Below, one piece after another: positions 1 to 5,293 of a DNA stretch of 7,134 nucleotides. Source of the DNA: an uncultured Micrococcaceae bacterium. Its GTDB lineage: Bacteria; Actinomycetota; Actinomycetes; Actinomycetales; Micrococcaceae. Position 1 is the stretch's first letter; every line of letters starts with the position of its first letter. The position numbers and the translations under genes were made by a program. The stretch is from positions 1 through 7,134 of the forward strand of contig CALBOC010000305.1 of assembly GCA_937896705.1 (NCBI GenBank), given 5' to 3'. The notes under the pieces were generated by a model. That model was given only the letters and a program-made list of their open reading frames with translations. It was not told the origin of the DNA and made no database searches.

Positions 1-359
1 GAGAAGACGAAGAGTGTGGAGATGCCACCGTCGGTGTCGATGTAGTGGTCGCGCTGGGTTGCACCGGCGCGGTAGGAGATCTCGTAGAGTTCTTCTTTCC
101 GACCGTTCAGGTACTGGGCCAGTTCTTTGAGCTTTAGGGAGCGCTCGTGGATGGTCAGTTCACCTAATGATTTCTGACCAACGGTGCGGGCGTAGTCGAC
201 CATGCCGGCAATATCGATATCTTCGGAAGAAACACCGGTGATGAGCTCGCCGGTGTTTGCGTCAAAGACTTTCGCAACTTTTTCCGGGTTTTCGGGAGCC
301 TGCCACTGTCCCTGAGCAAAAGAGGGCAGGATCGTATGTGCTGGTGCATTGATTGTCAT
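1..359 (-). CDS. paaZ: PaaZ, phenylacetate-pathway aldehyde dehydrogenase/hydratase (N-terminal part)
   Basis: Only the first 119 codons are present; the gene continues past the left edge. PaaZ is a cytosolic bifunctional enzyme. Its C-terminal hotdog hydratase domain opens the oxepin ring of the phenylacetyl-CoA intermediate, and its N-terminal aldehyde dehydrogenase domain oxidises the resulting semialdehyde. Only the start of the dehydrogenase domain is visible. The decisive match is around residues 97-119, where GATQRDHYIDTDGGISTLF corresponds to GATRADSWVDIEGGIGTLF of the E. coli protein (recalled from memory). The preceding ERSLKLKELAQYL helix also fits. The family is usually about 680 residues. 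The ATG at 357-359 is chosen because AAGGAG lies 11 nt upstream, rather far but clear. The gene has its own promoter and operator just upstream. A plain aldehyde dehydrogenase or a PaaN-like protein lacking the hydratase domain cannot be excluded from this fragment. Confidence 0.87.
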   Translation of the reverse strand, partial: MTINAPAHTILPSFAQGQWQAPENPEKVAKVFDANTGELITGVSSEDIDIAGMVDYARTVGQKSLGELTIHERSLKLKELAQYLNGRKEELYEISYRAGATQRDHYIDTDGGISTLFVF

Positions 360-385
360 GAGGTGAAAAACTCCTTCATTACAGT

Positions 386-401
386 CTGAACGGTCGTTCA
401 G
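386..401. promoter_or_regulatory. Inverted-repeat operator in the paaZ leader (PaaR/TetR-like)
   Basis: CTGAACG-GT-CGTTCAG has two perfect 7-bp arms around a 2-bp centre. It lies between the probable -10 box of paaZ (413-418) and the start codon, so a bound protein would block transcription. A 16-bp site matching at 13 positions occupies the same place before the transporter gene, at 2852-2867. The size and the ACG-NN-CGT core resemble reported operators of PaaR, the TetR-family phenylacetyl-CoA-responsive repressor. No regulator gene for it lies in the window, so the identity of the protein is inferred. Confidence 0.7.
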
Positions 402-412
402 TAATTGTGGCC

Positions 413-418
413 AGTATA
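413..418 (-). promoter_or_regulatory. Probable -10 box of the paaZ promoter
   Basis: On the minus strand the hexamer reads TATACT, five of six matches to the sigma-70/SigA consensus TATAAT. It lies 53 bp before the paaZ start codon and 11 bp upstream of the inverted-repeat operator. The region 17-18 bp upstream (TGGCCG or CTGGCC) is a poor -35 box. The promoter may be intrinsically weak or need help. Its presence means paaZ need not depend on read-through from the hydratase gene. Confidence 0.55.
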
Positions 419-476
419 GCGCACATTACATTCACCGGCCAGCTCGTTTTGCGACGCGGGTCACGCCCGCTGTCAG

Positions 477-1295
477 CTACTTGTTTCGGCCATCCAGAAA
501 TGCTTGCATCCGATCGAACTTCGCTTCGGACTCGAACAGGATGGCCTGACCCAGGTCATCGACCCACGGGTGTGCTGCCGGTGGCATCTGGAAGACGCGC
601 TTGGTGACCTGTACTGCTAACGGGTCTTGCTTGGCAATATTGTCGGCCAGTTCGTGAGCCGCGGCCATGAGATCTTCGGGTTCGTGGACCGAGTTCACGA
701 GTTTGTGTTCGAGGGCTTCCTCGGCGTTGAGGATGCGCCCGGTGAGCAGCAGTTCCAGGGCGATGGGCTCGCCGGCGAGTTCTTTGATCCGCCACATCGC
801 ACCGGCCGCCGGCGAGATGCCCAGCCCGGTCTCGGGTTGACCCACGCGAACCTTGGTGGTGGCCACGCGGAAGTCGGCCGCCCAAGCGAGTTCGGCACCG
901 CCGCCCAGTGCGAAGCCGTCAATGGCTGCAATAACCGGCATGGGGAGTGCTTTGATGCGGGCGAAGATTTTGGAGTTGACCCCGCGCAGCGCATCGGCTC
1001 TGCGGCGTTCGCGCAGCTGCGCTATATCGGCCCCGGAGGCAAAGATGCCGCGTTGACGAGACGGGTCTTTCGGGTGCGGGGTGGTGGTGCCGGTGATGAT
1101 CAGGATCATCGGATGATCTTCCAGCCACTGGCACAGCGCGTGGAATTCATTGACCATGGTTTGGTCGATGGCGTTGAGTACTTTGGGTCGGTTCATGGCG
1201 GCGACGATGCGGTCTGGTCTGTCATCGTCCAGCTGCACATCGAGCGCTTCGAATTGTGCGGTGAGTTCGTGAAGTTCGTCCAGATGAGTGGTCAT
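477..1295 (-). CDS. Enoyl-CoA hydratase/isomerase (crotonase fold), phenylacetate-pathway type
   Basis: A 272-residue soluble crotonase-superfamily enzyme that should hydrate, or possibly isomerise, an unsaturated acyl-CoA. Both catalytic glutamates of classical hydratases are present: E135 in GFALGGGAEL and E155 in VGQPETGLG, equivalent to E144 and E164 of rat crotonase. The oxyanion-hole segment FASGADI is at residues 85-91, and NRPKVLNAI at 35-43 is the usual CoA-binding motif. An extra stretch rich in Pro, Arg and Lys (about 70-84) precedes the oxyanion hole. The ATG at 1295 follows AAAGGGA at good spacing. An upstream in-frame ATG at 1379 is rejected because it adds a non-homologous Arg/His-rich tail and runs through a hairpin. 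Next to paaZ it is probably a PaaF- or PaaG-like step acting on dehydroadipyl-CoA or the ring-epoxide intermediate. With both glutamates kept, hydratase is favoured. Confidence 0.88.
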   Translation of the reverse strand: MTTHLDELHELTAQFEALDVQLDDDRPDRIVAAMNRPKVLNAIDQTMVNEFHALCQWLEDHPMILIITGTTTPHPKDPSRQRGIFASGADIAQLRERRRADALRGVNSKIFARIKALPMPVIAAIDGFALGGGAELAWAADFRVATTKVRVGQPETGLGISPAAGAMWRIKELAGEPIALELLLTGRILNAEEALEHKLVNSVHEPEDLMAAAHELADNIAKQDPLAVQVTKRVFQMPPAAHPWVDDLGQAILFESEAKFDRMQAFLDGRNK

Positions 1296-1331
1296 GATTC
1301 CCTTTCGTCGACGGTGGCGGCGTAAACATGC

Positions 1332-1373
1332 GATGGCGCTGGGTCCCACCCTGCGGTGGTGCCCAGCGCCATC
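1332..1373 (-). terminator. Long GC-rich hairpin between transporter and hydratase genes
   Basis: Twelve perfectly paired bases (GATGGCGCTGGG with CCCAGCGCCATC) enclose a wobble pair, one mismatch, five further pairs and a CTGC loop. It starts 24 nt after the transporter stop codon and ends 36 nt before the hydratase start. No clear T-run follows on either strand; on the minus strand only GTTTA appears downstream. It may be a terminator of the U-tract-poor kind common in actinobacteria, an attenuator that lowers hydratase expression, or an RNA-stabilising 3' end. I saw no convincing promoter for the hydratase between the hairpin and its start. Confidence 0.55.
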
Positions 1374-1397
1374 ATGCACATGATCGCGAGATGTAGT

Positions 1398-2756
1398 TTA
1401 GACCTTAGCCGGTGCAACTTCTCCGGTGGCGTCCGGTGTCTCGACGACATCAGACAGGTCGCGACCTTCTACGGATCGCGGGACCATGATGACCGCGATG
1501 AGCGAGACCGTCGCCAAAGCCGCGATGTAGACGCCGATCATCCAGGACTTGCCTGTGGCATTGAGAATCAATTCGGAAATCATCGGGGCAAACGCGCCGC
1601 CAATAATCGAGCCGAATGCGTAGCCGATTGAGACCCCGGAGTAGCGCACCGTGGCCGGGAACATTTCGGCGTACAGCGCCGACTGCGGACCATAGGAGGG
1701 GCCGAGGCCCACGGTGAGCAGGAAGATCGCCAGCGTGAACAACACCAGTGATGCGGTGTCGATGAGGAACCACATGGGAATGGCCCACACAATGATCCAG
1801 GAGTACCCGATGATGAACGTCTTGCGCTTACCGATCTTATCGCCGATCCAACCACCGAACATGGTGAAGACTAGCCAGCCGACACCGCCCACGATAGAAG
1901 CCACCAGGGTTGCGGAGCGTGGCATGCCCAACACGTTGGCGCCGTAGGATGCGAAGAATGCGATGACCAGGTACCCGGCGGCGTTATTGGCTGCGAAGAT
2001 CAGGGCGGCCAGGAAGACGGGGCGCTTGTGGTTGCGCAGCAGTTCGCCCAGCGGGGCAGAGGATTCTTTGCGACGTTCTTGCATTTCGGTGAATACCGGT
2101 GACTCAGCAACGGCCCGGCGAATGAGGTAGCCGACCAGGATCAGTACGACCGAGGACAAGAACGGGATGCGCCAGCCCCAGGCGAGGAATTGCTCTTCGG
2201 TGAGGAAGCTGGTTAGCGCGAACATGAACAGCGTTGCCAGAATCATGCCCAGCGGCACGCCGATCTGCGGGAACGAACCAAAGAACGAGCGACGGTTCTT
2301 CGGAGCGTGTTCAACGGCCATTAGCGCCGCGCCGCCCCATTCCCCACCGGCGGAGAAGCCCTGCAGGATACGCATCAGGATCAACAGAATTGGAGCCGCG
2401 ATACCGATGGACGCATAGGTTGGCAGCAGCCCGATGGCAGCGGTCGCAACACCCATGCCCATCAGGGTCAACACGAGCATCAGTTTGCGGCCGAATTTAT
2501 CGCCGAGGTGTCCGGCGACGACCGCGCCGAGCGGTCTGAAGAGGAATGAGATACCCACTGAGGCCCACGAGACGATCTGGGCGAGGGCGGGACTGTCTTC
2601 AGAAAGTGGTTCAAAAAAGAGTGGCGCCAGCACGAACGCGGCGGCTTGGGCGTAAATGAAGAAGTCGTACCACTCGATGGTGGTCCCAACGAGCGTTCCA
2701 GCGAGGACGCGGCGCTCTTCGGAGCGCGAGCGCGTTGCATGAGCAGAGGTGGTCAT
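1398..2756 (-). CDS. MHS-family MFS transporter, probable aromatic-acid/proton symporter
   Basis: A 452-residue inner-membrane major facilitator protein of the metabolite:H+ symporter family (relatives: ShiA, KgtP, ProP), with about 12 hydrophobic segments. Family landmarks are GTTIEWYDFFIYA (24-36) in TM1, GHLGDKFGRK (82-91, the MFS motif A loop), RILQGFSAGGEWGGA (129-143) in TM4, its repeat-half counterpart GDKIGKRK (305-312), and YAEMFPATVRYSG (362-374). Both termini are hydrophilic; the C-terminal tail (about 427-452) is acidic and cytosolic. The ATG at 2756 follows GGGGAG with short (3-nt) spacing. The gene's promoter shares an operator with paaZ, and the downstream genes are phenylacetate-type, so phenylacetate or a related aromatic acid is the best substrate guess. 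Benzoate is an alternative given the adjacent catechol genes, as is shikimate or another carboxylate. Family assignment is secure; substrate is inference. Confidence 0.88.
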   Translation of the reverse strand: MTTSAHATRSRSEERRVLAGTLVGTTIEWYDFFIYAQAAAFVLAPLFFEPLSEDSPALAQIVSWASVGISFLFRPLGAVVAGHLGDKFGRKLMLVLTLMGMGVATAAIGLLPTYASIGIAAPILLILMRILQGFSAGGEWGGAALMAVEHAPKNRRSFFGSFPQIGVPLGMILATLFMFALTSFLTEEQFLAWGWRIPFLSSVVLILVGYLIRRAVAESPVFTEMQERRKESSAPLGELLRNHKRPVFLAALIFAANNAAGYLVIAFFASYGANVLGMPRSATLVASIVGGVGWLVFTMFGGWIGDKIGKRKTFIIGYSWIIVWAIPMWFLIDTASLVLFTLAIFLLTVGLGPSYGPQSALYAEMFPATVRYSGVSIGYAFGSIIGGAFAPMISELILNATGKSWMIGVYIAALATVSLIAVIMVPRSVEGRDLSDVVETPDATGEVAPAKV

Positions 2757-2814
2757 AGTCTCCCCAGTGATCTGATGAATGGTGTGGCAGACCTTTCAGT
2801 GCTGTGGTGTTGGG

Positions 2815-2829
2815 CCGGGTGTGGCCCGG
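2815..2829 (-). other. Small stem-loop in the transporter mRNA leader
   Basis: CCGGG-TGTGG-CCCGG forms a perfect 5-bp stem with a 5-nt loop in the roughly 110-nt leader predicted between the promoter and the start codon at 2756. It matches no riboswitch I recognise, and so short a GC stem can arise by chance. Confidence 0.25.
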
Positions 2830-2851
2830 TGCGCAGATGTGGTTTAACTCA

Positions 2852-2867
2852 CTGAACGATCGGTCTG
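2852..2867. promoter_or_regulatory. Second PaaR/TetR-like operator, before the MHS transporter
   Basis: CTGAACG-AT-CGGTCTG is an imperfect inverted repeat. Read on the minus strand it agrees with the paaZ operator (386-401) at 13 of 16 positions and shares the half-site CGTTCAG. It starts 7 bp downstream of the -10 box, again over the transcription start, the typical place for a repressor. Two such sites in equivalent positions before two genes of one module are strong evidence of a common regulator, though that protein is not encoded here. Confidence 0.68.
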
Positions 2868-2874
2868 AAAAGAC

Positions 2875-2903
2875 ATTATGGCACACTGTGAGGGCTGTCA
2901 CAA
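2875..2903 (-). promoter_or_regulatory. Probable promoter of the MHS transporter gene
   Basis: On the minus strand TTGTGA (2898-2903, four of six matches to TTGACA) and CATAAT (2875-2880, five of six to TATAAT) are separated by exactly 17 bp. Transcription should start near 2868, inside or at the edge of the operator. The -35 box coincides with one arm of the CRP/GlxR-like site. The leader would be about 110 nt. Confidence 0.6.
2887..2902. promoter_or_regulatory. Perfect CRP/GlxR-type binding site
   Basis: TGTGA-GGGCTG-TCACA matches the TGTGA-N6-TCACA consensus of cAMP receptor proteins, including actinobacterial GlxR, at all ten conserved positions. The central six bases lack the TA often found in GlxR sites. 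The site lies over the -35 box and spacer of the transporter promoter, centred near -27, a position expected to repress rather than activate. Global carbon-status control of aromatic catabolism by GlxR is known in Corynebacterium; here it is inferred from the site alone. Confidence 0.6.
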
Positions 2904-2927
2904 GTCGAAGGGGAGATTTCTTTACTG

Positions 2928-2943
2928 TGTCGTGCACACGACA
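2928..2943. repeat. Sixteen-bp inverted repeat upstream of the transporter promoter
   Basis: TGTCGTG-CA-CACGACA has two perfect 7-bp arms. It sits between the catB terminator and the transporter promoter, about 60-75 bp upstream of the predicted transporter start. That would suit an activator operator. It could also be a second, short hairpin at the 3' end of the catB transcript. It does not resemble the other operators in the window. Confidence 0.45.
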
Positions 2944-2944
2944 A

Positions 2945-2982
2945 ACGGCCTGGTCACTCAGAGATCTGAGGAACCAGGCCGT
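2945..2982 (-). terminator. Transcription terminator of the catR-catB operon
   Basis: ACGGCCTGGT pairs perfectly with ACCAGGCCGT (10 bp). After a 2x2 internal mismatch, CTCAG pairs with CTGAG around an AGAT loop. It begins 15 nt after the catB stop codon. On the minus strand the stem is followed by TTGTCGTG, so counting the stem's last base the run is TTT, a modest U-rich tail. It should insulate the downstream phenylacetate-type module from catR-catB transcription. Confidence 0.8.
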
Positions 2983-2997
2983 GTGGGGTAAGAAGTT

Positions 2998-4101
2998 TTA
3001 CTTGTCTGTGCGGTAGTGGTTCAGTTTGTCTTCATCAACTTCGGCGCCGACGCCGGGGAGATCGCGAACCGAGATTCGACCGTCGCGAATCTGGATCGGA
3101 TCGGCCAGGAGATCGTCGGACATATCGAGGAAGTTCGACAGCTCGCCAGCCCGTACAGAGGACGCGCGGTGAGCGGCACCAAAGGTTACGGTCGCCATGG
3201 AGCCCACTTGGGTGTCGATCTGGTTGCCCATGGTCACATCGACGCCAAGGCCGGTGCACAACCCGAGGATTTCGGTGGCTTCGGTGAACCCGGAACGTGC
3301 GGTCTTAATGCAGATGGCGTTGGCGCCGCCCGAAAGCAGTTCACGGGAGACATCGCCTGCGGTGGGCACGGATTCATCGGCGACAATCGGGATCGGGGAG
3401 TGGTCTACCAGGCGGCGGCGGCTCATCGCTTCTTTGGCGTCACAGGGTTCTTCCAGCATTGTCAGACCAAGATCTGCGGTTTGGCGCAGAACTTCCATGG
3501 CTTCGTTTGCGCTCCAGCCGCGGTTGGCATCAAGGTAGATTTCCACGTCGTCGCCGAGTCCTTCGCGCAGTACGTGGCAGGCCTCGATGTCCAGGGACAG
3601 CGGGCGCCGACCGACCTTGAGCTTGAAGGTCGTGATGCCGTATTCCTGGCCAAATCGCTGTGCTTCTTCGAGTAGTTCTTGAGCGGGTTTGAAGCCGAGC
3701 ATGTGGCTGACGCGCATGGAATCGGTGTAGCCACCCAGCAGCTTATGGACCGGGGTCTCCAAAGCCTTACCCACCAGGTCCCACAGGGCGATATCGAGGG
3801 CGCCTTTTGCGACCTGGTTATTGATCGTCCGATCCATCACCTCGCGCACCTTTTCGCGATCGAAGGGATCCATTCCGATGATCTCCGGGCCGAAGACGTC
3901 TTCGACGATCACTTTGATTGAAGTCTGCGTTTCCCCGTAGGTGTATGGGCGCGGCGGAGCGTCTGCTGTGCCCGTGATGCCAGCGTCGGTGTGGATCCGC
4001 ACCAGGATGTGGTCGGCGGTGGTCACCTCGCCGGAGGCGAATTTGAGGGGATGCGTATAAGGAATCGCATAGGGAATCGCTTCAATAGCTGTGATCTTCA
4101 T
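2998..4101 (-). CDS. catB: Muconate cycloisomerase (muconate lactonising enzyme)
   Basis: A 367-residue cytosolic enolase-superfamily enzyme that converts cis,cis-muconate to muconolactone in the catechol branch of the beta-ketoadipate pathway. After the N-terminal capping domain, the barrel carries the MLE-subgroup catalytic set: K160 and K162 (KLK), metal ligands D191 (DANRGW), E217 (LEEP) and D242 (ADES), K266 (CIK) and E320 (AGEL). The intervals from K162 (29, 26, 25, 24, 54) equal those recalled for Pseudomonas CatB (K169, D198, E224, D249, K273, E327). The ATG overlaps the catR stop codon as ATGA, with GGAGGG just upstream, so translation is coupled to catR. A terminator follows. By sequence alone it could be another MLE-type enzyme such as a dipeptide epimerase; the LysR partner and the nearby catC make CatB much more likely. 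Confidence 0.85.
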   Translation of the reverse strand: MKITAIEAIPYAIPYTHPLKFASGEVTTADHILVRIHTDAGITGTADAPPRPYTYGETQTSIKVIVEDVFGPEIIGMDPFDREKVREVMDRTINNQVAKGALDIALWDLVGKALETPVHKLLGGYTDSMRVSHMLGFKPAQELLEEAQRFGQEYGITTFKLKVGRRPLSLDIEACHVLREGLGDDVEIYLDANRGWSANEAMEVLRQTADLGLTMLEEPCDAKEAMSRRRLVDHSPIPIVADESVPTAGDVSRELLSGGANAICIKTARSGFTEATEILGLCTGLGVDVTMGNQIDTQVGSMATVTFGAAHRASSVRAGELSNFLDMSDDLLADPIQIRDGRISVRDLPGVGAEVDEDKLNHYRTDK

Positions 4102-5030
4102 GGTCCCTCCAGGACTTCTTCTTGAGATTGTTGATCGAGGTTTTCTAAATTTTCGGCAGCTTCGCGAATCAGCTGAACAAATGAGGACAGCAACGCGCTG
4201 TCATTAACGGACTTCCAGGCGGTGGCCATACCCAGCGAAACGTCACCCGCCAGCGGGCGGATAACAATTGAGGAGTTCAGCGGGAGGGCTTGAGACCCCG
4301 GTAAGAAGCCAACGCCTAAGCCTGCGCCCACCAATGCAATCAGGGTTGAGGTTTCGGTGGCTTCTTGCACGATTCGCGGGCGGAAACCTGCCTGCCGCGC
4401 GAGTTCCGCGACCACGGAGAACACCGAGGAGCTTTGGGGGTAGCTGACGATATCTTCTTCGGCCAATTCGTCAATGGAGATCGGTCCGGCTTCTGCTGCC
4501 AGGTCGTGGTTGCGGTGTAAGGCAACCACGAGGCGTGAGGCTTGGATCTGGTCAAGTTCAAGCTCTGCTGAACGGACCGGTGGTCGCAAGACCGCAATGT
4601 CCAACCGGTTTTCTAACAGTGCCTCTTCCATTTGCGGGGTGAGCATCTCACCAGCAATCTGCAGCCGCACCAAGGGTAGGCGCTCGCGAGCGACGCGCAC
4701 TACTTCTGGCATGAGGCGATAGGTGGCGGTCCCGGAGAATCCGAGGCGCAGCACACCGGCGGCGCCCCGGCCGACTTCGGCCACATCAATTTCCGTCGCC
4801 TCGACATCAGCCAGAATTTGGCGCGCACGTTCCATGAGCAGCGCTCCGGCTTCAGTGAGGTCCACGCGTCGGGTAGTGCGCTCGAATAACACGGTGCCAA
4901 GTTCAGCTTCTAGCTGTTTAATCTGATTCGATAGTGGCGGTTGGGCCATGTGCAACCGATCCGCGGCGCGCCCGAAATGCTTCTCTTCTGCGACTGCCAG
5001 GAAGTAGCGCAGGTGTCGTAATTCAACCAT
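4098..5030 (-). CDS. catR: LysR-type regulator of the catechol genes (CatR/BenM type)
   Basis: A 310-residue DNA-binding regulator. Its N-terminal winged helix-turn-helix (about 1-60) contains ELRHLRYFLAVAEE and AQPPLSNQIKQLE, very close to BenM/CatM. A linker helix (about 60-90) leads to the effector domain (about 91-290), where GFSGTATY (96-103) and EMLTPQ (127-132) correspond to the segments that bind muconate in BenM. It therefore probably senses cis,cis-muconate. The C-terminal tail (from about 285) is unusually rich in Glu and Gln. The ATG at 5030 follows AAGGAGG at good spacing. It shares an operon with catB and is divergent from the DASS transporter-catC unit. The palindrome at 5136-5158 is its likely operator. 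Effector and targets are inferred from family and context. Confidence 0.85.
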   Translation of the reverse strand: MVELRHLRYFLAVAEEKHFGRAADRLHMAQPPLSNQIKQLEAELGTVLFERTTRRVDLTEAGALLMERARQILADVEATEIDVAEVGRGAAGVLRLGFSGTATYRLMPEVVRVARERLPLVRLQIAGEMLTPQMEEALLENRLDIAVLRPPVRSAELELDQIQASRLVVALHRNHDLAAEAGPISIDELAEEDIVSYPQSSSVFSVVAELARQAGFRPRIVQEATETSTLIALVGAGLGVGFLPGSQALPLNSSIVIRPLAGDVSLGMATAWKSVNDSALLSSFVQLIREAAENLENLDQQSQEEVLEGP

Positions 5031-5135
5031 GGCTCCTCCTTACTGCTTAGCCGCATGCAACGACGCGATCATGGCTGGCGATGTCAATAGCGTAGAGGGC
5101 CCGTAAGGCACAAGTGAAAGACATTTTGACGCGAT

Positions 5136-5158
5136 ATTCATATCTCTAGGATATCAAT
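5136..5158. promoter_or_regulatory. LysR-type operator, probable CatR recognition site
   Basis: Arms ATTCATATC (5136-5144) and GATATCAAT (5150-5158) pair at eight of nine positions around TCTAG. The core ATAT-N7-ATAT has the spacing of the ATAC-N7-GTAT (T-N11-A) box of CatM and BenM. Its centre lies near -64 from the start predicted for the DASS-catC transcript, the classical LysR recognition position. An additional half-site GATAT at 5133-5137 makes a second, overlapping repeat with ATATC at 5140-5144. No clear second activation site was found between it and the -35 region. Confidence 0.65.
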
Positions 5159-5166
5159 ACTGTTCA
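5137..5166 (-). promoter_or_regulatory. Possible catR promoter overlapping the operator
   Basis: On the minus strand TGAACA (5161-5166) and TATGAA (5137-5142), each four of six to consensus, are 18 bp apart. CatR binding to the palindrome would cover the -10 and spacer, the usual arrangement for LysR autorepression. An isolated perfect TTGACA at 5082-5087 on the same strand has no partner -10 box at 16-18 bp and is a weaker candidate. Confidence 0.3.
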
Positions 5167-5198
5167 TTGCCGTACTTTTACATCTTGATAAGAAGCTT

Positions 5199-5204
5199 TA
5201 TAGT
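5199..5204 (+). promoter_or_regulatory. Probable -10 box of the DASS transporter-catC promoter
   Basis: TATAGT matches five of six bases of TATAAT. The hexamer 17 bp upstream, TTTTAC, is a poor -35 box, as is common in promoters that depend on a LysR activator. A start near 5211 would place the palindrome at about -64 and leave a leader of about 83 nt before the ATG at 5294. Confidence 0.5.
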
Positions 5205-5262
5205 GAATCGAGTCATCGACCCCGGTGACCACGGACATGAAAACCTGCTGACTCATCAGGGT

Positions 5263-5285
5263 CACACTGCACCTACCGAAGTGTG
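5263..5285 (+). other. Hairpin next to the ribosome binding site of the DASS gene
   Basis: CACACT (5263-5268) pairs perfectly with AGTGTG (5280-5285) around an 11-nt loop. Its last G is the first base of the GGAGG ribosome binding site (5285-5289). Formation could moderate ribosome access. A longer-range pair, GTGACC (5225-5230) with GGTCAC (5260-5265), would compete with it because the two share bases 5263-5265. Confidence 0.35.
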
Positions 5286-5293
5286 GAGGATCG

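Noticed and set aside
456..470. GCGGG-TCACG-CCCGC hairpin just after the hydratase stop, considered as a terminator
   Set aside because: Only a 5-bp stem, and on the minus strand no T-run follows it; too weak to call.
627..1325. Open frame of 232 codons on the plus strand, antisense to the hydratase
   Set aside because: It mirrors the codon pattern of the well-supported hydratase, lacks a recognisable domain, and has no ribosome binding site of note; it is a GC-driven shadow.
1293..1379. Extended N-terminus of the hydratase from an ATG at 1379
   Set aside because: The added 28 residues are Arg/His-rich and not homologous, the stretch is the 1332-1373 hairpin, and a good AAAGGGA site sits directly before the ATG at 1295.
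3016..3675. Open frame of 219 codons on the plus strand, antisense to catB
   Set aside because: It lies wholly within catB, whose catalytic residues and spacing are intact; the antisense protein is Gly/Ala/His-rich and unlike any family.
5082..5087. Perfect TTGACA on the minus strand before catR, considered as its -35 box
   Set aside because: No acceptable -10 hexamer lies 16-18 bp downstream.
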